Positions 43,458 through 52,706 of a stretch of DNA of 64,000 nt are shown here, piece by piece. Positions within the stretch are counted from its first letter, which is position 1. Every line of letters begins with the position of its first letter. The notes under the pieces were generated by a model. The model was not told the origin of the DNA, made no database searches, and worked only from the letters and a program-made list of their open reading frames with translations. The position numbers were made by a program, and so were the translations under genes. The stretch is taken from NCBI RefSeq assembly GCF_006352065.1, contig NZ_CP040915.1:248001-312000 (forward strand), written 5' to 3'. The stretch is from Georgenia yuyongxinii (GTDB taxonomy: Bacteria; Actinomycetota; Actinomycetes; Actinomycetales; Actinomycetaceae).

Positions 43458-44399
43458 CTACTCCGCGTCACGCACGCGTGGTCCGTGCCCGGGGCGGAAG
43501 TCGTCGGGCGACCCGAGCACCCACGCGGCGACGGAGTGGCCCATGGCGAGGCGGTCGGCCGGGCTGTCGCCGCGCAGCAAGGCGCCCAGGTAGCCGCCTG
43601 CGAAGGCGTCACCGGCGCCGACCGGCTCGACGACGGCCACGCGGCGGGCCGGGACCCTGGTGACGAGCACGTCGCGGTCGCGTCGGTGGAACTCCACAGC
43701 CTCCTTGGCCCCGTCCTTGACCACGACGTACCGGGCCTCGGGGAACAGGCCCGCGATCTCCTCCGCGGTCGGGGTGCCCCACAGGCGCTCGGCCTCGTCC
43801 CTGCCGACGAGGACGACGTCCGCACTCGCGGCCAACGGCCGTAGAACGGTGGCAGCCTCCTCCGCGGGCCAGAGCGCCGGGCGGTGGTTGACGTCGAAGG
43901 AGACCAGCGCCGCGTTGCTCCGCGCGGTGTCGATAACGGCGGGCACGAGCGCGCGACAGCTCGGCGAGAGGGCGGAGGTGATCCCGGTGAGGTGGACGAG
44001 CCGCGCTCCGGCGACAGGCCAGTCGGGGATGTCCGACGCCCGCATGCGGGAGGCGGCCGAACCCTTCCTGTAGTAGTACACGCCGCCCGCCGGATCCTTG
44101 ACGTACAGACCCGTGGGGGCCTCGGGATCGCGACGGACCCACCTGGCGTCCACACCGTGCGACTCCAGCTGGGTGACCACCCGCCGCCCCAGCGGGTCGT
44201 TCCCCACGGCGGACGCCCACGCCGTGGCGATGCCCAGGCCGGCGAGGTGCTGGGCGACGTTGGACTCCGCACCACCCGCCGACATCGTGAACGTCCGGCC
44301 GGTCGCCACTGGGCTGGCGTCGGACGTGGTGACCATCGCCATGGTCTCCCCGATGCACACCACCTCGGGAGGGGTGTGCGCGCCACGTGGCCACGACAT
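43458..44399 (-). CDS. kdgK: PfkB-family sugar kinase, probable 2-keto-3-deoxygluconate kinase
   Basis: A 313-residue ribokinase-fold kinase with N-terminal CIGETMAMVT, AGGAESNVAQHLAGLG and the anion-hole motif VGAGDAFAGGYL holding the catalytic Asp. The Ala-Glu-Ser-Asn-Val region and YYYRKGSAA fit KDG kinases. It phosphorylates KDG at O6 to give KDPG. The KDPG aldolase gene lies just upstream in the same direction (about 20-base gap), so the two form the lower half of an Entner-Doudoroff-like route. Confidence 0.85.
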   Translation of the reverse strand: MSWPRGAHTPPEVVCIGETMAMVTTSDASPVATGRTFTMSAGGAESNVAQHLAGLGIATAWASAVGNDPLGRRVVTQLESHGVDARWVRRDPEAPTGLYVKDPAGGVYYYRKGSAASRMRASDIPDWPVAGARLVHLTGITSALSPSCRALVPAVIDTARSNAALVSFDVNHRPALWPAEEAATVLRPLAASADVVLVGRDEAERLWGTPTAEEIAGLFPEARYVVVKDGAKEAVEFHRRDRDVLVTRVPARRVAVVEPVGAGDAFAGGYLGALLRGDSPADRLAMGHSVAAWVLGSPDDFRPGHGPRVRDAE

Positions 44400-44418
44400 G
44401 AGGGCTCTGCGATCGTGT

Positions 44419-45060
44419 TCAGGCAGTGGGCACCGGCGACGCCGCGGCGCGTGCGACCGCCTCGGAGGTCAGGCGGGTGACGCCGGCGAAGTCACCCGAG
44501 GTCACCAGGTGGTCCGGGACCATCCAGGAACCGCCGACGGCCACCACCGAGGGCAGAGCCAGGTAGTCGGCGAGGTTCCGCGGGCTCACGCCGCCGGTGG
44601 GAATGAACCGGACCTGCGCGAACGGTGCGGCTAACGCCCTGATGGCCGCCGCACCGCCGGAGGCCTCCGCCGGGAAGAACTTCAGCGTGCTCAGCCCCAG
44701 CTCGAGCGCCGCCATGACCTCGGTGGCGGTGACCGCGCCCGGCAGCACCAGCACCCCGTGCTCCGCGCACCTCTCGACCACGGCGCGGCTGAGACCCGGG
44801 GAGACGACGTAGGTGGCTCCGGCCGCGACGGCCCGGTCAACCTGCGCGGCCGTCAGCACTGTGCCGGCACCCACGAGGACGTCGCCGCGGCCCGCCATCG
44901 CGCGGATCGTCTCCTCGGCTGCGGCGGTTCGGAACGTCACCTCGGCCACGGGCAGGCCGCCGGCGACCAGTGCCGCGGCCAGCGGGTCGGCCTGCGCGGG
45001 ATCGTCCAGGACGACGATGGGAACCAGCCGGGCGGCCCCCAGCCGCCTCAGGACATCCAT
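44419..45060 (-). CDS. eda: KDPG/KHG aldolase
   Basis: A 213-residue class I aldolase that splits KDPG to pyruvate and glyceraldehyde 3-phosphate. The Schiff-base lysine is in STLKFFPAE. The family segments AEVTFRT, GAGTVLT and FIPTGGVS are in order. The ATG with AGAGGAG upstream is preferred to a GTG 21 bases earlier. It is cotranscribed with kdgK. Confidence 0.92.
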   Translation of the reverse strand: MDVLRRLGAARLVPIVVLDDPAQADPLAAALVAGGLPVAEVTFRTAAAEETIRAMAGRGDVLVGAGTVLTAAQVDRAVAAGATYVVSPGLSRAVVERCAEHGVLVLPGAVTATEVMAALELGLSTLKFFPAEASGGAAAIRALAAPFAQVRFIPTGGVSPRNLADYLALPSVVAVGGSWMVPDHLVTSGDFAGVTRLTSEAVARAAASPVPTA

Positions 45061-45123
45061 GTCGTCTCCTCTCATCACCACGTCGCGCCGGACCGCGCCG
45101 GCGTGGGAGCCGGGCGTCGGGTG

Positions 45124-46155
45124 TCAGGCGGTGGCGCCGTCGTCCTCCTGCCACAGGGAGATGACCACCTTGCCGGAGGTCTCGGAGTCCTTGGCGGCCG
45201 CGAAGGCCTCCAAGGCCCGGTCGGCTGACAGGGTGTGCGTGATGACCTGCTCGATCGACGGGTTGGCCCGGAGCATCTGTACGGCCTCGTCGATCTCGTC
45301 GTCGAAGCGGAAGGACCCCCGCAGCTGCAGCTCCTTCGAGACGAGCGGGGCGAGGTTGACGGGCCGCGGCTCGTTCGGCACCATGCCGACCTGGACCACG
45401 ATGCCGGCGCGGCGACCACCGACGAGGGCCGGGCTGATCGCGGCGGGGGCGCCCGAGCACTCCAGCACGATGTCGAACGCCATTGCCGGGATCTCCTCGA
45501 CGCCGACCTGGACCGTGCCGTGCACGCCGAGGGCCCGGGCCCGCTCGAGCGGGCCGGAGAGGACGTCGGTGGCGACCACCTCAGCGGCACCGTCGGTGAG
45601 GGCGCCGGCGGCGGCGAGCAGGCCGATGGGGCCGGACCCGGAGACCAGCACCCTCTTGCCCGCGACGCCGCCGGCGACCCGGATGCCGTGCAGGCCGACG
45701 GCGAGCGGCTCCGCAAGCGCGGCGCGGCGCAGCGTCAGGCCGGCGGGCAGCACCCTGACCATCTCCTTGCTGACCAGGAGGTACTCGCTCATGCCGCCCT
45801 GGGTGTGCGGCCAGGTCGAGGCGCTGCCGAGGTAGGCACCGCCGGGCCAGAGGTGGCGACGGTCCTCGATGCCGGCCTCGGGCGTGCCGAACGTGGCGGG
45901 GTGGACGGTCACCGGGGTGCCGGGGGCGAGCTCGCCGGAGGGGTCGAGGTCGACGGTGCCGGAGACCTCGTGGCCGGGGACGAGCGGCTCGCGCACCACG
46001 TACTCGCCGTTGGCGCCCTCGTTGTAGTAGTGCAGGTCGGAGCCGCAGATGCCGCCGAACGCCATGCGCAGGCGGACCTGGCCCGCGCCCGGTTCGGGGG
46101 TGGGGAGCTCGACCTCCTGCAGGTCGAGCTTGCCCTTGATGACGATCGCCTTCAT
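45124..46155 (-). CDS. idnD: L-idonate 5-dehydrogenase-like zinc dehydrogenase
   Basis: A 343-residue medium-chain dehydrogenase. Catalytic zinc ligands are in FGGICGSDLHYY and PGHEVSG, with a Rossmann loop VSGSGPIGLLAAAG. The four-cysteine structural zinc lobe is replaced by HPATFGTPEAGIEDRRHLW, a variant I associate with actinobacterial idonate-type enzymes. It would oxidise L-idonate to 5-ketogluconate, which the next-door IdnO reduces to gluconate. Sorbitol-type polyols are an alternative substrate. Confidence 0.83.
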   Translation of the reverse strand: MKAIVIKGKLDLQEVELPTPEPGAGQVRLRMAFGGICGSDLHYYNEGANGEYVVREPLVPGHEVSGTVDLDPSGELAPGTPVTVHPATFGTPEAGIEDRRHLWPGGAYLGSASTWPHTQGGMSEYLLVSKEMVRVLPAGLTLRRAALAEPLAVGLHGIRVAGGVAGKRVLVSGSGPIGLLAAAGALTDGAAEVVATDVLSGPLERARALGVHGTVQVGVEEIPAMAFDIVLECSGAPAAISPALVGGRRAGIVVQVGMVPNEPRPVNLAPLVSKELQLRGSFRFDDEIDEAVQMLRANPSIEQVITHTLSADRALEAFAAAKDSETSGKVVISLWQEDDGATA

Positions 46156-46204
46156 CGGGATCTCCTTCTCGGTGCCGCGTGGAGGTAGGCACGGCGGGAC
46201 GGCG

Positions 46205-46975
46205 TCAGACGACGGAGGTCATGCCGCCGTCGACGAAGATGTTCTGCCCCGAGACGAAGCTGGAGGCGTCGGAAGCCAGGTAGACCAGCGTCCCGACGAG
46301 CTCCTCGAACTTGCCCCACCGCTGCGCGGGGGTGCGGTTCACCACCCAGGCGTTGAAGGTCTCGTCCTCGACGAGGGCCTTGTTCATCTCGGTGGCGAAG
46401 TAGCCGGGGGAGATGGCGTTGACCTGGATGTTGAAGCGGGCGAGGTCGGCGGCCATGCCCTTGGTGAGCATGACGAGGCCACCCTTGCTCGCCGAGTACG
46501 GCGCGATGGTCTGGCGGGCCAGCATGGACTGCACCGACCCGATGTTGATCACCTTCCCGGAGCCACGTTCGGCCATGCTGCGCGTGACCTGCTGGGAGAC
46601 GTAGAACGCGCTGGAGAGGTTGGCGGCGACGATGTCGTCCCAGTCCTTGACGTCGAAGTCGTTGAACGGGGCACGGCGCTGGATGCCGGCGTTGTTGACC
46701 AGGATGTCGGGCACCCCGTGCCCGGCCACCAGGGCGGCGACGCCGTCGTGCACGGCCGCGTGGTCGGTGACGTCGAAGGTGACGCTCCCGGCCGGGGCGG
46801 TGCCGGTGACCAGCGTGATGTTGTCGGCGGCGCGTGCGAGGACCTCCGTGTCGCGGCCGTGGAGGACGACGCGTGCGCCGGCCGCGGCCAGGCCGGTGGC
46901 CAGGGCGTTGCCCAGGCCGCGCGAGGAGCCCGTGACGAGGGCCAGCCGGCCCGTGATGTCGAAGACGTTGGTCAT
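46205..46975 (-). CDS. idnO: Gluconate 5-dehydrogenase-like SDR (IdnO)
   Basis: A 256-residue SDR: TGSSRGLGNALA cofactor loop, NNAGIQRRAPF, INIGSVQS and YSASKGG catalytic residues, then the NPF-like SPGYFATEMN. It is nearest to IdnO/KduD reductases that interconvert 5-ketogluconate and gluconate. It lies between the idonate dehydrogenase and the gluconate permease in one leftward operon (gntT-idnO-idnD-eda-kdgK). Confidence 0.86.
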   Translation of the reverse strand: MTNVFDITGRLALVTGSSRGLGNALATGLAAAGARVVLHGRDTEVLARAADNITLVTGTAPAGSVTFDVTDHAAVHDGVAALVAGHGVPDILVNNAGIQRRAPFNDFDVKDWDDIVAANLSSAFYVSQQVTRSMAERGSGKVINIGSVQSMLARQTIAPYSASKGGLVMLTKGMAADLARFNIQVNAISPGYFATEMNKALVEDETFNAWVVNRTPAQRWGKFEELVGTLVYLASDASSFVSGQNIFVDGGMTSVV

Positions 46976-47033
46976 GTCGCTCCTTCGCAGATACGGGCTG
47001 GGCCGCTCGGCCTGGGCTGCCCGGCCTGGGTCG

Positions 47034-48419
47034 TCAGCCGATCCAGAAGATGACCAGGGTGAACAGGAAACCGACGATCGACTCGAGGGTCTGCTGGACG
47101 GTCCAGGTCTTCAGGGTGGTCTTCACGTCCATACCCATGAGTCGGCCCACCAGCCAGAACCCGGAGTCGTTGACGTGGCTGGCGAAGACCGAGCCGGCGG
47201 CAGTGGCCAACGTGATCGCGACGATCTGGATCACGCTGTAGTCGCCGGCGGCAACGGCCGGTGCCATGAGCCCGGCGGCGGTGACCAGGGCGACGGTCGC
47301 CGAGCCCTGCGCCACGCGAAGCACGACGGCGATGACGTACGCGGCGACGATGACGGGCAGACCGATGTCGGCCAACGAGTCCGACAGTGCGTCGCCGATG
47401 CCCGAGGTCCGCAGCACCCCGCCGAACATGCCGCCCGCGCCGGTGATGAGGATGACCGAGCAGACCGGGCCGAGCGCGGAGTCGACGACCTTCTCCAGGG
47501 CGGTGCCGTGCTCGCCGCGGCGGCTGCCGAGCACGAAGATCGCCACGAGCACGGAGATGAGCAGGGCCACCGGGGCGGTGCCGAGCGTGGAGAGCACCTG
47601 GACCCAGGTGGCGTCGCCGTCCACGACGCCGGCCGTGTCGAGGAAGTCGAGGCCGGTGTTGAGGAAGATCAGCAACAGCGGCAGGAGCAGGATGGCGATG
47701 ACCGTGCCGACCCCGGGCGGGTTCACCTGGCGGTCCTCGTCCACGGTCCCGAACAGGGCGGGCACGGGAAGGATGTAGCGACGGCCGACGTAGGTGCCCC
47801 AGAGGTAACCGGTGAGGTACCAGAGCGGGAACGCCATGATGACGCCGATGAGCAGGACGAGGCCGATGTTCGCGCCGTAGAGCTCGGTCGCGGCGACCGG
47901 GCCCGGGTGCGGGGGCACGAAGACGTGCATCACGGAGAAGGCAGCGGCGGCCGGCATGCCGAAGAGCAGCACGTTGTTCCCGAGGCGCCGCGCGACGGCG
48001 AAGATGATCGGCAGCATCACCACGAGGCCCGCGTCGAAGAAGATCGGGAAACCCATGATCAACGACGCGAGACCGAGGCCCAGCGGTGCCCGCTTCTCGC
48101 CGAAGACGTCGACCATCTTCTCGGCGAGCACCCTCGCCCCGCCGCTGTGCTCGACCATCTTGCCGAGCATCGCGCCCAGCCCGATCAGCAGCGCGACCGA
48201 CCCCAGCGTGGTCCCGAAGCTCGTGACCAGGGTGGGCACGATGGCGGCGACCGGGATACCCGTGGCGAAGGCCGTGAGCAGCGAGACGAGCACGAGCGTG
48301 AGGAACGCGTGCATCTTGAAGACGATGACGAGGATCAGGATCAGGGCGATGGCGGCGGCGGCGATGCCGAGGAGCGCGCCCGCGCCGAGCGTCTGGGTCC
48401 AGCCTTCCAGTGCTTCCAC
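47034..48419 (-). CDS. gntT: Gluconate:proton symporter family permease
   Basis: A 461-residue, 12-helix-class permease of the GntP family with SLIMGFPIFFDAGLVV, the conserved PPHPGPVAATELYG loop, GAGGMFGGVL and NDSGFW. It would import gluconate or idonate. GTG start with GGAGG five bases upstream. First gene of the leftward operon and divergent from the FadR-type regulator. Confidence 0.92.
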   Translation of the reverse strand: MEALEGWTQTLGAGALLGIAAAAIALILILVIVFKMHAFLTLVLVSLLTAFATGIPVAAIVPTLVTSFGTTLGSVALLIGLGAMLGKMVEHSGGARVLAEKMVDVFGEKRAPLGLGLASLIMGFPIFFDAGLVVMLPIIFAVARRLGNNVLLFGMPAAAAFSVMHVFVPPHPGPVAATELYGANIGLVLLIGVIMAFPLWYLTGYLWGTYVGRRYILPVPALFGTVDEDRQVNPPGVGTVIAILLLPLLLIFLNTGLDFLDTAGVVDGDATWVQVLSTLGTAPVALLISVLVAIFVLGSRRGEHGTALEKVVDSALGPVCSVILITGAGGMFGGVLRTSGIGDALSDSLADIGLPVIVAAYVIAVVLRVAQGSATVALVTAAGLMAPAVAAGDYSVIQIVAITLATAAGSVFASHVNDSGFWLVGRLMGMDVKTTLKTWTVQQTLESIVGFLFTLVIFWIG

Positions 48420-48628
48420 AGCTGCCTCCGTGGTGTCGTGCGAACTGCCGGCCGGGAGGTACGTCGACGTCCTCGTCGGCGGCGGTCCCCGCGTGCGCGG
48501 CGGGGGAACCAGGATCGGATCGGGTCGGCCGGCGGTCGTGCCGGCCCCGCCAGGTGGACAGGGGAACGGGTGTTGACCAGGGACGCTACTCTCAGCCGAA
48601 CCAGACGGCTCGGGGAGAGGATCGACGC
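48420..48628. promoter_or_regulatory. Divergent promoter region of gntT and its regulator
   Basis: ACGTCGACGT (48461-48470) is a perfect palindrome near the gntT start. TTGACC (48573-48578) and TACTCT (48587-48592) lie before the regulator but are spaced too closely to be one -35/-10 pair. Confidence 0.35.
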
Positions 48629-49366
48629 GTGCGACGGGTGGGTGAGCGTGCACCGGTGCTGCACAGCGACGTGCTCGACCGGCTGGGGCGGGACATCGCG
48701 CACGGCGTGTGCCCGCCCGGCAGCGTGGTGACGCTGTCCACGCTCGCGGAGGAGCACGGCGTGTCACGCACTGTCGTCCGGGAGGCGGTGCGGGTGCTGG
48801 AGTCGCTCGGCATGGTCGAGTCCCGTCGGCGCGTGGGGGTGCGGGTGCGGCCGGTCGAGGACTGGAGCGTGCTTGACCCGCAGCTGGTCTCCTGGCGCCT
48901 GACCGGGCCGCAGCGCGACGACCAGCTGCACCGCCTGACCGAGATCCGCCTCGCCATCGAGCCGACGGCGGCACGCCTGGCCGCCCGTAAGGGCGCCCCT
49001 GAGGTGGGCGAACGCCTCGTCGAGCTCGCCGCCACGTTGCGGCGCCTGGGCGAGGACGGCCGCGGCGCCGACGCGGAGTACCTCGAGGCGGACGTCGCGT
49101 TCCACACTCTGCTTATCGAGGCGAGCGGCAACGACATGCTGGCCGCGCTCCAGGACATCATCGCGGCGGTGCTGATCGGCCGCACGCACCTGCGCCTGAC
49201 CCCCGCCAACCCGGTGCCCGTCTCGCTCGACCACCACGAGGCGGTGGCACATGCCGTCGCGGCCGGTGACGAGGACCGGGCCGAGCACCATGCCCGCGCC
49301 GTCGTCATGGAGGTCTGGCACGAGCTGCGGGACGTGAGCTTCACGCCGCCGCTGGCGCCGGCCTGA
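48629..49366 (+). CDS. GntR/FadR-family transcriptional regulator
   Basis: A 245-residue regulator: winged helix-turn-helix (LAEEHGVSRTVVREAVRVL near 35-55) and an all-helical FadR-type (FCD) domain with histidine/aspartate metal-binding positions (DVAFHTLLIEAS, LDHHEAVAHAV). GTG start with GGAGAGG eight bases upstream. Its position opposite gntT makes it the probable regulator of the gluconate/idonate operon. Confidence 0.87.
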   Translation: MRRVGERAPVLHSDVLDRLGRDIAHGVCPPGSVVTLSTLAEEHGVSRTVVREAVRVLESLGMVESRRRVGVRVRPVEDWSVLDPQLVSWRLTGPQRDDQLHRLTEIRLAIEPTAARLAARKGAPEVGERLVELAATLRRLGEDGRGADAEYLEADVAFHTLLIEASGNDMLAALQDIIAAVLIGRTHLRLTPANPVPVSLDHHEAVAHAVAAGDEDRAEHHARAVVMEVWHELRDVSFTPPLAPA

Positions 49367-49406
49367 CGCCACGCAGCACGACGTGGCAGCCTGGCCTGCG
49401 GCGTCG

Positions 49407-49859
49407 TCAGCCTGGCAGGTGGAGCCGGCTGAGGACCCCGTCGGTGATCTGCTCCGGAGCACCGGCGATGCCGACCTCGATGCCGTTCTCGTGCGGTTCG
49501 AGCGCCTCGAGCGTGCTGAGCCGCGAGGGCAGCAGCGACGGCGGCATGAAGTGACCGGTGCGCCCGCTCATCCGCTCGGCGATGAGCTCGGCCGAGCCGG
49601 TCAGGTGCACGAAGCTGACGTCCTGGTCCGGCCCGGCGAGGATGTCACGGTAGGCGCGGATGGCGCGTAGCCAGGGCCAGCGGTCCTCGTCGGTCAGCGG
49701 CGTGCCGGAGGCCATCTTCTCGACGTTGGCCGTGCTGTGGAACTCGTCGGCCTCGGCCCGCACCCAGCCGAGCCGATCGGCGAGCAGCCCGGCGACGGTG
49801 GTGTTTCCAGAACCCGCTACGCCCATGATCGGCAGGTGCTTCGGGCTGTGCTTCGCCAT
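49407..49859 (-). pseudogene. Degenerate gluconokinase with intact frame
   Basis: A 150-residue GntK-like protein, shorter than the usual 165-175. The P-loop reads GVAGSGNTT, with Asn in place of the Walker A lysine. About 22-25 residues holding the (V/I)VCSALK motif are missing between DRWPWLRAI and RAYRDIL. The rest (FHSTANVEKMASGTPLTDEDR, HLTGSAELIAERM, GHFMP) is well kept and the frame is open, so loss is recent or the protein has another role. It should not phosphorylate gluconate. Ribosome site before the ATG is weak. Confidence 0.75.
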
Positions 49860-49950
49860 CGTTCCGCCTGTCGGTTCGCCGTCGTCCGCGGTCTTTCCGG
49901 GGCGACCCGGAGGGCACCAACCTAGCGGCGGGCGGCGGGCACGACACCCC

Positions 49951-49971
49951 GGCGGGCGGGCGGGCGGGCGG
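49951..49971 (+). other. GGGC microsatellite with G-quadruplex potential
   Basis: Four GGG tracts with single-C loops (GGGCGGGCGGGCGGG, 49954-49968) lie upstream of the leftward gluconokinase remnant. This is the tightest class of predicted quadruplex. Confidence 0.6.
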
Positions 49972-50002
49972 AGTGGGGCCGGGGCCGGTGACGCGGCCGG
50001 GC

Positions 50003-50922
<920 letters not shown>

Positions 50923-50926
<4 letters not shown>

Positions 50927-51708
50927 CGGGCCCTCGCCATCTTCCGTTCGAGCCAGGCCACCAGCCGGGTCAGCGGGATGGTCACCAGCAGGTAGAGCAT
51001 CGCCGCCATGATCAGCGGGGTGCCGTTGGCGGTGGTCGTCAGGCCGTCCCGGGCGAACGTGGTCAGCTCCTTGGTGAACACGGTGGAGCCGGCGATGAAC
51101 AGCAGCGAGGTGTCCTTGAGCAGCAGGACGAACTCGTTGGTCATCGGCGGGATGATGATCCGGAAACCCTGGGGCAGGATCACCCAGAACATCGTGCGTC
51201 CCTCGGACATACCCAGCGAGCGAGCCGCCTCCGCCTGCCCCTTGGGCACGGCCTGGATGCCGGCCCGGATGACCTCGGCCATGTAGGCCGAGGCCACGAG
51301 GATGAGGCCCACCAGGCCGGCCCCCACCTGGCCGCCCGGCACCTTGATCCCGAACGCGATGGGCAGCATGTACGCCATCGCGAAGATCGTCAGCAGCGCG
51401 GGGACCCCGCGGAAGAACTCGATGTACGCGGTGGCGAACCACCGGTACGGGGCCACCGTCGAGAGCTTGAGCAGAGCCATGACGACGGCGAGCACCAGGC
51501 CGCCGACGAACGAGATCGCCGTGAAGAGCAGCGTGTTCTTCAGCGCGATCGTGATGATCTCGGGCAGCTGGTCACGGGCGATGTCCAGGCGGAAGAACTG
51601 GTTGCCGATGCGCTCCCAGTCCGCCGCCACGAGGACGAAGACCACCACGGCGGCGAATATCGCGTAGTTGACGCCCCGGGACAGCCGGCGCTTCGTGGTC
51701 TTTCGCAT
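50923..51708 (-). CDS. Polar amino acid ABC transporter permease (second system)
   Basis: A 261-residue HisMQ-type permease with EAA loop [20 protein letters not shown]. It has an extra N-terminal helix ([17 protein letters not shown]) ahead of the usual five. It follows the binding-protein gene by ten bases and overlaps the ATPase. As the only permease, it presumably works as a homodimer. Confidence 0.92.
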
Positions 51709-51718
51709 GGCGATCCGG

Positions 51719-52552
51719 TCAGGAGCCGTCAGCGGTGAAGTAGGAGCTGTAGATCTCGTCGTAGGTGCCGTCGTCGCGCAGGGTCTGCAGCTCGGCGTTG
51801 ACGGCCTCCCGCAGCGCGGTCTTCTCGCCCTTGGCGAAGGCGAAGCCGTACTGCTCGTCGGTCTCGAACTGCTCGACGATCTTGTAGTTGGGGTCGGCGA
51901 CCTCGTGCTCGCGGTTCACCGGCCAGTCCTGGAGGATCGCCTCGACCTGCCCGGCCTGCAGGGCCGGCCACATCTCGCCGTCGCCGGGGTAGTCGACCAG
52001 CTTCGCCTCGGGGGCGTTCTCCTCGGCGTAGGCCTTCCCGGTGGTGCCCTGCTGGACGGCGACGGTGCGGCCGGCGAGGTCGGCGATGCCGGTGATGTCG
52101 GAGTCGGCGGGCACCAGCAGGGACTGCAGCGAGTCGTAGTACCCGTCGGTGAAGTCGATGTTCGCCTTACGCGCGTCGGTGATGGTGATGGCCGAGGCGC
52201 CGATGTCGCACTGGCCGGCCACGAGGGTCGTCCCCGACTGGAGCGCGTCGAAGCTGACGTCCGCGACGACGAGCTCGAGCCCGAGGTTGTCCGCGATGGC
52301 CTGCAGCAGGTCGATGTCGAACCCGGAGTAGCCCGACGGCGCATCGGCGTCCTCGAACTCGAAGGGCACGTAGGGCACCTCCGAGCACGCGGTGAGCGCG
52401 CCGTCCTGGATGAGGTCGAAGTCGCCCCCGGCAGCCGGCTCGCTGCCGCCGGTGGTCTCGGCGTCCCCGCCGTCGCTCCCGGCACCGCACGCGGCCAGCA
52501 GGAGGGCCGCGCCCGTGGCGACGGCGGCGAGACGGATCTGGCGTGCGGACAT
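51719..52552 (-). CDS. Amino acid ABC transporter substrate-binding lipoprotein (second system)
   Basis: A 277-residue family 3 binding protein. Lipoprotein signal: MSARQIRLAAVATGAALLLAAC. The mature part begins with LTACSEVPYVPFEFED and has the ligand loop GQCDIGASAITITDARK. The ATG has GGAGG six bases upstream. First gene of the three-gene operon; ligand is probably a polar or basic amino acid. Confidence 0.92.
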   Translation of the reverse strand: MSARQIRLAAVATGAALLLAACGAGSDGGDAETTGGSEPAAGGDFDLIQDGALTACSEVPYVPFEFEDADAPSGYSGFDIDLLQAIADNLGLELVVADVSFDALQSGTTLVAGQCDIGASAITITDARKANIDFTDGYYDSLQSLLVPADSDITGIADLAGRTVAVQQGTTGKAYAEENAPEAKLVDYPGDGEMWPALQAGQVEAILQDWPVNREHEVADPNYKIVEQFETDEQYGFAFAKGEKTALREAVNAELQTLRDDGTYDEIYSSYFTADGS

Positions 52553-52706
52553 CGTGGCCTCCAAGGGGGCGATCAGCGCAACGTAGCGCCAACACATGGC
52601 ATCAGGTTCGTGTTTCGGTGGGGTTACACCGACGTTGCGGGAGTGTCGCAGACCACAGTGCCACAGGCAAAGAGTGTCCATGGTGTGTCCGACGAGCCGA
52701 GCTGGC

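Noticed and set aside
46620-48731. 703-codon rightward frame opposite gntT and idnO
   Set aside because: The opposite strand encodes well-known families; this frame is rich in Asp/Arg/His as expected of a shadow.
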